In this document: positions 1 to 5,304 of the stretch, one piece after another
How the letters are laid out: every line of letters begins with the position of its first letter
How positions within the stretch are numbered: the first letter of the stretch is position 1
Assembly (NCBI GenBank): GCA_031258665.1
Contig: JAIRML010000127.1
Coordinates: 1 to 5,617 of the forward strand
Direction: 5' to 3'
DNA from: Oscillospiraceae bacterium
GTDB taxonomy: Bacteria; Bacillota; Clostridia; Oscillospirales; UBA929
DNA length: 5,617 nt
Notes under the pieces: generated by a model
Databases searched by the model: none
What the model was told of the DNA's origin: nothing
What the model saw: only the letters and a program-made list of their open reading frames with translations
Position numbers and translations under genes: made by a program

Positions 1-191
1 CGCGGTGCTTTGGACGTATCCCTCTTGAGCAGGTCCTCCGAACCCCGCGAAGTAGGAGGGCACGGCGGGCCCCGTTATAGGCCGGGGGTTTGTTGGAACC
101 CCGACGAGTGGGTCTCTCTTTGAGAGGTCAATTTGGGTGGTACCGCGCGGCAGTGTTTGTCGCGTCCCGAGTCATCGGGGCGCGATTTTTT
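1..191 (+). promoter_or_regulatory. T-box riboswitch (5'-truncated), probably tRNA-Pro specific
   Basis: This is a tRNA-sensing transcription attenuator. The hallmark T-box sequence AATTTGGGTGGTACCGCG lies at 130-147. GGG (135-137) and GCGCG (145-149) can pair with CGCGTCCC (161-168) to form the antiterminator, leaving the 7-base bulge TGGTACC. The same CGCGTCCC is also the 5' arm of the terminator, so the two folds are mutually exclusive. Upstream are the usual linker landmarks: AGTAGG (51-56), ACGG..CCGTTAT (about 62-77), a GACGAGTGG segment (103-111) and a small stem-loop CTCTC-TTT-GAGAG (about 115-127). Position 1 appears to lie at the Stem I terminal loop (GCGGTG, 2-7), so the 5' arm of Stem I is outside the window. 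By alignment from memory to the glyQS T-box, the specifier follows CGAA (39-42) and reads CCC, a proline codon. The bulge UGGU would pair with ACCA, which means discriminator A73, as in bacterial tRNA-Pro. The T-box identity is very secure; the proline call is inference. Confidence 0.95.
161..191 (+). terminator. Intrinsic terminator of the T-box leader
   Basis: The 10-bp stem CGCGTCCCGA (161-170) pairs with TCGGGGCGCG (175-184) with one G-U pair and a GTCA loop. An A and six T's follow. The 5' arm is shared with the antiterminator, so termination is the default unless uncharged tRNA stabilises the alternative fold. The next start codon lies about 43 bases downstream, with no gene in between. 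Confidence 0.93.
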
Positions 192-233
192 CATTTTTAT
201 CTCATTTTTTATTATGACAAGGGGGGCTCATCT

Positions 234-812
234 ATGACGGAACAACTGATCGACATCGGGCTGCGGCTGCGCGGCCTGCGCCTGATTCAGGACCTCTCGC
301 CGGAGGACTTCGCGGCGCGCCTCGGCGTGTCGCCGGAGGAGCTTGGCGCCTATGAGCGGGGCGAAAAGGACTTCTCATTCAGCTTTCTCTACACGGCCGC
401 GCGCCACCTCGGCGTGGATGTGGTCGACCTGCTGAGCGGCGACAGCCCCAAGCTGTCGACCTGCTGCCTCGTGCGCCGCGGCGGAGGGTTCGCCATCGAC
501 CGGCGGCAGGCGTACAGCTACAAACATCTGGCCTTCACTTTCCGAAACAAGATCGCCGAGCCCTTCATGGTGACCGTGGAGCCGAAGGGCGAGGAGACCC
601 CCACCCAGCACGCCCACGCGGGGCAGGAGTTCGACTACATGGTGGCCGGGCGTATGCGCTTCTTTTTGGGCGACATCGTCTACGACCTGGAAGCCGGCGA
701 CAGCGTCTATTTCGATTCCGGCGTGCCGCACGCCATGCAGACCTTGCACGAAGAACCCGCGACCTTTTTGGCCGTCGTGATGAAAGGAGAGGACCAAGAT
801 GCCGTTGTATGA
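234..812 (+). CDS. XRE-family HTH regulator with C-terminal cupin domain
   Basis: This 192-residue protein is probably a DNA-binding regulator that senses a small molecule or metal through its cupin. Residues 8-62 form a lambda-repressor/XRE helix-turn-helix (LRGLRLIQDLSPEDFAARLG, then SPEELGAYERGE). Residues 110-182 form a single cupin. Cupin motif 1 shows H126, H128, E132 and G139 with canonical spacing. Motif 2 shows G155, G163 and H166; the usual final Asn is replaced by Thr170. Length and layout match the common 180-200-residue XRE-cupin family. The ATG at 234 was chosen because AAGGGGGGC lies just upstream (219-227); an in-frame start at 90 would read through the T-box and terminator. 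It is the first gene after the T-box and overlaps the ligase gene by 14 bases. Such regulators often sit beside the enzyme gene they control, so autoregulation or control of the ligase is plausible but not shown. Confidence 0.93.
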   Translation: MTEQLIDIGLRLRGLRLIQDLSPEDFAARLGVSPEELGAYERGEKDFSFSFLYTAARHLGVDVVDLLSGDSPKLSTCCLVRRGGGFAIDRRQAYSYKHLAFTFRNKIAEPFMVTVEPKGEETPTQHAHAGQEFDYMVAGRMRFFLGDIVYDLEAGDSVYFDSGVPHAMQTLHEEPATFLAVVMKGEDQDAVV

Positions 813-2502
813 GACATTCACCGGCCGCCACCGGGACGACTTTGCCACCCTTGACGACCTGCAGCGCCACTATAGGCTCGTCTACCCGGACGACTTCAAC
901 TTCGCCTACGACTGCCTCGACGTGATGGCCGCCGAGACCCCCGACGCGCGCGCGCTGCTGTGGGTCTCTAAAGATGGCAGGGAGAGGACATTCACCTTCG
1001 CCGACATGAAACGCCTGACCGACAAGACAGCCAACTGGCTGCAGTCGGTGGGCGTCAAACGGGGCGACATGGTCATGTTGGTGCTCAAACGCGGCCACCA
1101 GTTTTGGTATACGCTGCTGGCGCTGCACAAATTGGGCGCCGTGGCCGTGCCGGCCACCCATCTGCTGACAGCTAAGGACTTTGTCTACCGCTTCAACGCC
1201 GCCGGCATCCGGATGGTCGTGGCGACGGGTGACGGCGACGTCACCCGGTCCATCACCCAGGCCCTGCCGGAATCTCCCTCCGTCGAGCTGCTGGCCGTCA
1301 CGGGCGGCGGCGGGGCGCCGGGTTTTCTGGACTTCGACGCCGGCGTGGCGGAGGCCTCCGAAACCTTTGCCCGGCCCACGCCGCACAACAGGGCCACCGA
1401 CATGATGCTGATGGCCTTCTCCTCCGGCACCACCGGCTACCCCAAGATGGTGGCGCACCCCTTCACCTATCCGCTGGGGCATATTTTGACCGGCTGCTTC
1501 TGGCACCGGGCCGAGGTGGGCGGGCTTCATCTCACGATCTCGGACACCGGCTGGCTCAAATCTCTCTGGGGCAAGCTGTATGGGCAGTGGCTGGCCGGCA
1601 GCGCGGTGCTGGTTTACGATTTTGACAAGTTCTCCGCGTCCGACATCCTGGACAAAGTGTCGCACTACCGTGTCACCACTTTCTGCGCGCCGCCCACCAT
1701 GTACCGCTACATCATCAAGGAGGACCTCAAACAGTGGGACCTCTCCTCGCTCAAACACTGCACCACCGCCGGCGAAGCGCTGAATCCGGAGGTGTACTCG
1801 GATTTTCTGCGCCAGACAGGCCTGAAGATCTTCGAGGGCTTTGGTCAGACGGAGACGACCATCTGCTGCTGGACGGCCTACCCGTGGATGCAGCCCCGCC
1901 TCGGTTCGATGGGGCTGCCGTGCCCGGGTTACCGCATGGTGATCTGCGACGAGAACGGCCGGGAAGTCGGCGCCGGCGTGACCGGGGAGATCTGCATCCG
2001 CACCGACGAGGCCGGCGGAGGCACACCGGCGGGGATGTTCTTGAGCTACCTGCGAGACGAAGAAACCACGCGATGGGCGTGGCACGACGACCTGTACCAC
2101 ACAGGTGACACGGCTTACCGCGACGAGATGGGTTTTCTCTGGTACGTGGGCCGCACCGACGACGTGATCAAGTCCTCCGGTTACCGCATCGGCCCCTTTG
2201 AGGTGGAGTCCGCGCTGATGGAGCATCCGTCCGTCGTCGAGTGCGCAGTGACCGGTGTGCCAGACCCGGACCGCGGTTTCGCCGTCAAGGCCACGATCGT
2301 TCTCGCCAACGGCTTTGCGGGGACACCGGAGCTCACAAAAGAACTGCAGCAACATGTCAAAAAAGTCACAGCCCCCTACAAATACCCCCGTGTGGTCGAA
2401 TATGTGGACACGCTCCCCAAAACCATCAGCGGCAAAATCCGCCGCGTCGAAATCCGTGAGCGCGATAGCACCTTATTGCCGCGAAGCGGCAATAAAAAAT
2501 AA
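799..2502 (+). CDS. AMP-forming acyl-CoA synthetase (acetyl/medium-chain type)
   Basis: This 567-residue ANL-superfamily enzyme should activate a carboxylic acid with ATP to an acyl-adenylate and pass it to CoA in the cytoplasm. All core motifs are intact: the P-loop SSGTTGYPKMV (208-218), EGFGQTE (346-352), YHTGD (433-437), the hinge GRTDDVIKSSG (451-461) and the C-terminal catalytic lysine in TISGKIRR (K546). Overall it resembles acetyl-CoA/medium-chain acyl-CoA synthetases (COG0365-like) more than NRPS adenylation domains, and no carrier-protein domain follows. The substrate cannot be read from the sequence. The ATG at 799 lies inside the end of the regulator gene, behind AAGGAG (784-789), so translation is probably coupled. 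The last residues (LLPRSGNKK) are encoded by a perfect palindrome and are probably not ancestral to the family. Expression should depend on the upstream T-box unless an internal promoter exists. Confidence 0.95.
   Translation: MPLYETFTGRHRDDFATLDDLQRHYRLVYPDDFNFAYDCLDVMAAETPDARALLWVSKDGRERTFTFADMKRLTDKTANWLQSVGVKRGDMVMLVLKRGHQFWYTLLALHKLGAVAVPATHLLTAKDFVYRFNAAGIRMVVATGDGDVTRSITQALPESPSVELLAVTGGGGAPGFLDFDAGVAEASETFARPTPHNRATDMMLMAFSSGTTGYPKMVAHPFTYPLGHILTGCFWHRAEVGGLHLTISDTGWLKSLWGKLYGQWLAGSAVLVYDFDKFSASDILDKVSHYRVTTFCAPPTMYRYIIKEDLKQWDLSSLKHCTTAGEALNPEVYSDFLRQTGLKIFEGFGQTETTICCWTAYPWMQPRLGSMGLPCPGYRMVICDENGREVGAGVTGEICIRTDEAGGGTPAGMFLSYLRDEETTRWAWHDDLYHTGDTAYRDEMGFLWYVGRTDDVIKSSGYRIGPFEVESALMEHPSVVECAVTGVPDPDRGFAVKATIVLANGFAGTPELTKELQQHVKKVTAPYKYPRVVEYVDTLPKTISGKIRRVEIRERDSTLLPRSGNKK
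2473..2495. repeat. Perfect palindromic hairpin at the 3' end of the ligase gene
   Basis: A 10-bp perfect stem (TTATTGCCGC, 2473-2482, with GCGGCAATAA, 2486-2495) encloses a GAA loop. Its core GCGAAGC is known as an exceptionally stable DNA mini-hairpin. It lies inside the last codons of the ligase and just before its stop. No T-run follows on the + strand (AAAAAT follows), so it is not a standard intrinsic terminator in that direction. It could be a REP-like intergenic repeat or could limit 3' exonuclease decay. Genome-wide copy number cannot be seen here. Confidence 0.6.
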
Positions 2503-2507
2503 GAATT

Positions 2508-2550
2508 TTGGTTGTGGGCTGCAGGGGCAGCCCACGTTGGGGCAAACCAA
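2508..2550. repeat. Second palindromic hairpin between convergent genes
   Basis: The arms TTGGTTGTGGGCTGC (2508-2522) and GCAGCCCAC (2527-2535) plus AACCAA (2545-2550) form a 15-bp discontinuous stem with an AGGG loop and a 9-base bulge on the 3' side. The inner 9 bp are perfect. No poly-T follows on the + strand. On the - strand a T-rich stretch appears only after about 13 bases, so terminator function is uncertain. The homology of the amidinotransferase-like fragment stops at this hairpin, which suggests an inserted repeat or a recombination boundary. Confidence 0.55.
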
Positions 2551-2728
2551 TGAGCACCGCCGCCCGCGCGTCCAAAAACCAGAAGTCGCCGCCCTCAAAC
2601 ACGCCCTCCTCACAGCGCGCCGCGCGGGGCACGCCCAGCACCCTCAGCGCCGCCTCAAACAGCGCCGTTTCCCCCCAGCGGACAGGCTCTTTGAACCGCC
2701 CCAGCACATAACCCTCGGCCACACCATT
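2534..2728 (-). pseudogene. Internal fragment of an arginine deiminase/amidinotransferase-family gene
   Basis: About 65 codons on the - strand read as the middle-to-late part of a guanidino-group-modifying enzyme (arginine deiminase/DDAH-like). A GYVLGRFKEPVRWGE segment is followed about 25 residues later by VFEGGDFWFLD, the EGGD-type segment typical of the fold, and then VLIGLPQR, where the family normally has a G-[LS]-x-RT segment. There is no N-terminus and no catalytic His/Cys C-terminus. The fragment is fused out of frame to the HisC-like piece at about 2727 and ends in the palindrome at 2508-2550. It cannot encode a working enzyme. The family assignment is from motif memory and is moderately confident; the exact subfamily cannot be decided. 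Confidence 0.6.
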
Positions 2729-3161
2729 TGAGATATTCGGTGTCGCGGATGGCGGCGACGCCCACGGAGAGGGCCATGGCACTCATGTTGAACGGGTTGA
2801 ACGCGCACTTGATCTTCATCATGTCCGAGACGATCTCCGGTGAGGCGACGGCAAATCCGATGCGGGCGCCCGCAAGGTTGCGCGATTTGGAATATGTCTG
2901 CACAACGACCAGGTTGGGGTAACGCGCCACGAGCGGTACGCAGGATTCGTTCCCGTAATCCACATAGGCCTCATCCACCACCACGATTCGCTCGGGGCGG
3001 GCGGCGGCGATCTGCTCGATCGCCGAAACCGGCAGGACCATGCCGGTCGGCGCGTTGGGGTTGGCCAGCACGACGTGCCGGTCCGTTTGGACATAGGGCT
3101 CTGTGTCGATGCTGAAATCCTCCCGCAGGATTGCAAGGGAGGTGCGGCCAAACATATTCGC
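2727..3161 (-). pseudogene. Truncated histidinol-phosphate aminotransferase-like gene
   Basis: The - strand encodes about 143 residues of a fold-type I PLP aminotransferase, closest to HisC or HisC-like enzymes. In order it shows LREDFSID, NPNAPTG (family NPNNPTG), VVDEAYVDYG, and YSKSRNLAGARIG with the PLP-binding lysine, then FNPFNMSAMALSVGVAAI. Full-length HisC is about 350 residues. Here roughly the first 100-110 residues (including the N-terminal arm and the NGSDE-type region) and the last about 110 are missing. The upstream break falls at the inverted repeat at 3162-3183. The downstream break is a direct, out-of-frame join to the amidinotransferase fragment after DTEYLK. The remaining reading frame is open and its motifs are well preserved, so the damage looks recent. 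Whether it was a true histidine gene or a paralogue cannot be told, since no other his gene is present. Confidence 0.82.
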
Positions 3162-3183
3162 CCGCGTTTGTAATTTTTACAAA
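3162..3183. repeat. Left 22-bp inverted repeat
   Basis: The left copy reads CCGCG followed by TTTGTAA, TTT and TTACAAA. It is the exact reverse complement of 4815-4836, and the inner part is itself a 7-bp palindrome with a 3-base spacer. It lies where homology of the HisC-like fragment stops. The match ends at 3184 on the inside and at 3161 on the outside. No target-site duplication is evident next to the two copies. Confidence 0.85.
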
Positions 3184-3217
3184 GGAGACCGAGAAACCGG
3201 CGCTCTTCGTTGCCTTG

Positions 3218-4492
3218 CTACGAGAGAACCCTGTCTTCCATCTCGCCGCGGTGTCTTGTGAATTCGGGGACATCCTTTGTCACGGCGAAGTAGATCGTCT
3301 TGCTTGTGTAGTAGTCGTGGGCTTTGAACGAGCGGTAATAGCCGGAGTCCCACGGGAATTTGCCCGGAGAGACGTCCGCACTTGTGCATGGCACAATCTC
3401 CGATGGGCCTGTCGGGAACTTTTGGGCCCAGCGTCCGTCGTTGAGTTGAACCCAGAAATGGTAATCCCAGGTGTCTTCTTCGGCGAAATCAGGCTCATCG
3501 CCTTCGACAGCCTGCAAGCCCAGACGCATGGCGATTCGGTACTCCGCCGACGGGTCTATCTCGGAGTCGTGGTCGTCCAGTTGTCGGAACCGCGAAACTT
3601 TCAGGCCGTCCTTGTGCGTCTCCACATAATCCATGACAAGCCGCGTGAAATAATCAGCCAGCGCGTCCGCGCCTCCGGCCGGCCCTGTTCCCCTATAAAT
3701 CCGCTCCATCTCGCCCTTGTCCGCGCCGAGATCGCCGCCGAAAATCATATTTATGTCCCGCAGGGCGTACGCTATGCAGTTGCCGCCCGCGTCTTCCTCG
3801 TCCGGCAGCGGCATCTCGGTGTATCCGAATTTTCCGTGCGCGAGCGATCTTTCGCCGACGGCGCCGCTCGCTTTGATATACGCAATCCCGCTCTCAGACG
3901 TGTCCGCGCCGACGATGGACACAAACGTGTAGACTTCGCCGGGCGTCTCGCCGGAGATGGCAAACCCGTTGTTCTGTATATCGCCGCTGATCCATGTTTT
4001 TACGAAATCCATCATCGGAACGCTTATCCACCCGTCCGATTCGTCCGCAACGTCCACGGTCACGGCGCTGCTCTCGTCAATGAGCGCTTTTGCCTCGGCA
4101 TATGTGATGAGCGATCCGTCCCACCAACCCGTCACCAGTCCGAGGCGCAGACGAGCGGGCTTAACGCCGGCTGCAACCTTCAAGAACAGCCGCGCGTCTG
4201 TGATCTCGTCGGCAAACCACGTTGTTCCGAGTGCTGCGCGCATAAACGTGAAGATATTGTCGCCTTCGGACGTCTTACCGGCCCACACCGCCGCGGATGG
4301 CGCCTCGGACCCATCGGCGGCGAAGGTCGCGCTGTTGTTGTCTTTCCAGTTCTCGAACACCGTCGGTTCGACTGGCGCGGGAGACGGATCGACGTCGTTG
4401 TTTTGGCCGGCGCCGCAGGCTGTGACAGCGAGCGTCAGCGCGGAGACAAGCAGCAGCGCGGCGGCGCGCATTGTTGTAGTTTTATTCCACAT
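3218..4492 (-). CDS. Lipoprotein with DNRLRE-like domain and putative cysteine-peptidase-like C-terminal domain
   Basis: This 424-residue protein is exported and probably anchored to the outer face of the membrane. It has a positively charged start, a hydrophobic stretch (about 10-22) and a lipobox VTAC with Cys26, followed by an Asp/Pro-rich linker. Residues about 44-210 resemble the DNRLRE/CBM96-type beta-sandwich modules of Gram-positive surface proteins: an ARLFLKV strand, WWDGSLITY, DGWISVPMMDFVKTWISG, then NNGFAIS. Residues about 235-404 contain GGNCIAYAL (Cys239), DYHFWVQLNDGRW (His345, Asn351/Asp352) and end in TIYFAV. This order and spacing fit a papain-like Cys-His-Asn/Asp hydrolase, but the family was not named with certainty and catalysis is unproven. 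The ATG at 4492 was preferred because AAAGGTGAT lies just upstream and the signal peptide starts properly. The GTG nine bases earlier overlaps that ribosome binding site. No clear terminator is seen after the stop. Confidence 0.85.
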   Translation of the reverse strand: MWNKTTTMRAAALLLVSALTLAVTACGAGQNNDVDPSPAPVEPTVFENWKDNNSATFAADGSEAPSAAVWAGKTSEGDNIFTFMRAALGTTWFADEITDARLFLKVAAGVKPARLRLGLVTGWWDGSLITYAEAKALIDESSAVTVDVADESDGWISVPMMDFVKTWISGDIQNNGFAISGETPGEVYTFVSIVGADTSESGIAYIKASGAVGERSLAHGKFGYTEMPLPDEEDAGGNCIAYALRDINMIFGGDLGADKGEMERIYRGTGPAGGADALADYFTRLVMDYVETHKDGLKVSRFRQLDDHDSEIDPSAEYRIAMRLGLQAVEGDEPDFAEEDTWDYHFWVQLNDGRWAQKFPTGPSEIVPCTSADVSPGKFPWDSGYYRSFKAHDYYTSKTIYFAVTKDVPEFTRHRGEMEDRVLS

Positions 4493-4569
4493 AAATATCA
4501 CCTTTTCTCAAGTATTATACAGCACAAACGTTGCCATAAACATCGCCTTTTTCTCAAGTATTGTACAGC
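4490..4569 (-). repeat. Tandem duplication of promoter -10, RBS and ATG
   Basis: Two imperfect 34/35-bp direct repeats (4490-4523 and 4535-4569, offset 45-46 bases) differ at only a few positions. Read on the - strand, each unit contains GCTGTA[TC]AATACTTGAG, an A-rich/GG[TC]GAT ribosome binding site and TTTATG. The downstream unit supplies the lipoprotein start. The upstream unit's ATG (4537) opens the 9-codon ORF MATFVLYNT, which stops at 4508 inside the next unit. Confidence 0.8.
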
Positions 4570-4588
4570 GGCGCGGGCGCAAATGCAA
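4560..4588 (-). promoter_or_regulatory. Sigma-A-type promoter for the lipoprotein gene
   Basis: On the - strand, TTGCAT (-35, 4583-4588) is separated by exactly 17 bases from TACAAT (-10, 4560-4565). The duplicated unit downstream contains an even better -10 (TATAAT, 4514-4519), but its -35 position reads TGTTTA, a weak match. Transcription from the upstream promoter would include the 9-codon leader ORF; transcription from the downstream one would not. Confidence 0.6.
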
Positions 4589-4807
4589 GGAACAAAAACT
4601 GGAACCCAGCGAACAGCATAATGCGGGAAAAATTACAAGGAACACAATAAAATGGTAAAAAAGATGGAAAATCTGCAAATGCAAAAGCACCGCGCCCCCA
4701 TTGTGTGGGTTCGCGGCGCTTTGTCCGTTCTGTCATTGGACCCTCATGAGAAATTACTCGTCAGCTTTTTTGCAGGGGAATCATGGGAGGCACGGCCAAC
4801 CACACCC
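4589..4807. other. AT-rich intergenic stretch, no gene recognised
   Basis: This stretch is clearly richer in A+T than the flanking genes. No ORF here has a convincing ribosome binding site plus a recognisable protein. An 11-base piece, AAAAATTACAA (4628-4638), matches the core of the inverted repeats and may be a third, degenerate copy. CAAGGAACA occurs twice (4586-4594 and 4636-4644). ATG 4783 has a GCAGGGGAA sequence upstream but opens only a 12-codon frame that stops inside the palindrome. Confidence 0.4.
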
Positions 4808-4838
4808 GGCCGCGTTTGTAAAAATTACAAACGCGGCC
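4808..4838. repeat. Perfect 31-bp palindrome containing the right inverted repeat
   Basis: The arms GGCCGCGTTTGTAA (4808-4821) and TTACAAACGCGGCC (4825-4838) are perfectly complementary around an AAA spacer. The inner 22 bases (4815-4836) are the inverted copy of 3162-3183. No T-run follows on either strand, so it is not a standard intrinsic terminator. The PucR-like homology starts just to its right. Confidence 0.9.
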
Positions 4839-5267
4839 TTGCGGCGCGCGGATTTCCACCCGCTCCCGGAGCTGGACATCTGCCTCCAAAAAAGCCTCTA
4901 CGCATGGCGCGTCGCCCAGAAAAACGGCGCGCCCCTCGTCTACCACCAGGACCTGGGCCTGCTCGCCTTCATCCTGCCCCTCTCCGAAAACCGGAGCGCC
5001 GTCAGCCACCACCGCGCCCTCACCCGGCGGATTGAGGCCTACGACCGCAAATTTCACTCCGATCTCATGGAGACACTGGCCAGCTTTGTCCTCCGCGACG
5101 GCGAGATCACCGCCACCGCCGAGACGCTGCACCTGCACCCCAACACCGTGCGTTACCGTCTCCAGCGCGCCCGGGAACTCCTTGGCCTGGAACACGACCG
5201 CCATTTTCGCGAAACTGTCAGCCTCCTCATCCGTCTGCGGGAACTCTGCGAAGAGGAGGAGGCGTGA
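4839..5267 (+). pseudogene. C-terminal fragment of a PucR/CdaR-family transcriptional regulator
   Basis: About 140 residues are recognisable as the end of a PucR-type activator. First comes a piece of the middle domain (LDICLQKSLYAWRVAQKNG, then DLGLLAFILPL). The C-terminal helix-turn-helix follows: LMETLASFVLRDGEITATAE, then LHLHPNTVRYRLQRARELLG, close to the HTH_30 pattern with HxNTVRYRL. Whole proteins of this family are usually 350-600 residues, so the N-terminal sensory region is absent. The break coincides with the 31-bp palindrome. The frame stays open leftward through the palindrome to 4701 (TTG), but that part resembles no regulator and has no good start. The only internal in-frame Met falls at the HTH. 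A truncated HTH-only protein cannot be excluded. The gene ends 37 bases before the convergent murI stop. Confidence 0.82.
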
Positions 5268-5304
5268 CGCCGCCGCCGCGCGCCTCTGGGGGGCGCCCCG
5301 GCCG

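Larger units (their letters stand above)
3162..4836. mobile_element. Candidate non-autonomous cassette bounded by 22-bp inverted repeats
   Basis: Identical 22-bp inverted repeats (3162-3183 and 4815-4836) enclose a single lipoprotein gene and its promoter region. The genes just outside, HisC-like on the left and PucR-like on the right, are both cut off at the repeats and both point away from the segment. No transposase, integrase or target duplication is visible. The sequence outside the right repeat does not continue the left-hand gene, so a simple insertion into hisC is excluded. Recombination between dispersed palindromic repeats would give the same picture. The boundaries are observed; mobility is a guess. 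Confidence 0.3.

Noticed and set aside
90..233. Upstream in-frame start extending the XRE-cupin protein by 48 residues
   Set aside because: This stretch is the T-box leader and terminator, and a strong ribosome binding site precedes the ATG at 234.
565..2355. 596-codon open frame on the - strand
   Set aside because: It is antisense to a fully motif-supported acyl-CoA synthetase, has no recognisable domain, and such open frames are typical of GC-rich codon bias.
799..2502. NRPS adenylation domain activating proline (tempting because of the proline T-box)
   Set aside because: Size and motifs match stand-alone acyl-CoA synthetases, no carrier or condensation domain follows, and the beta-carboxylate-binding pocket pattern for amino acids was not recognised.
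2473..2550. Classical intrinsic terminator for the ligase operon
   Set aside because: Neither hairpin is followed by a T-run on the + strand, so they are listed as palindromic repeats only.
4493..4501. GTG start at 4501 for the lipoprotein
   Set aside because: The GTG is part of the ribosome binding site that serves the ATG at 4492.
3131..4621. 496-codon open frame on the + strand opposite the lipoprotein
   Set aside because: It has no ribosome binding site or family motifs; the - strand frame has a signal peptide, lipobox, promoter and domains.
3162..4836. Ordinary insertion sequence with target duplication
   Set aside because: There is no transposase, no matching short duplication outside the repeats, and the outer flanks belong to different genes.
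3162..4838. Integron cassette with attC sites or a CRISPR array
   Set aside because: The palindromes lack the attC core-site layout and there is no integrase. There are only two copies in inverted orientation, with no spacer-repeat periodicity.
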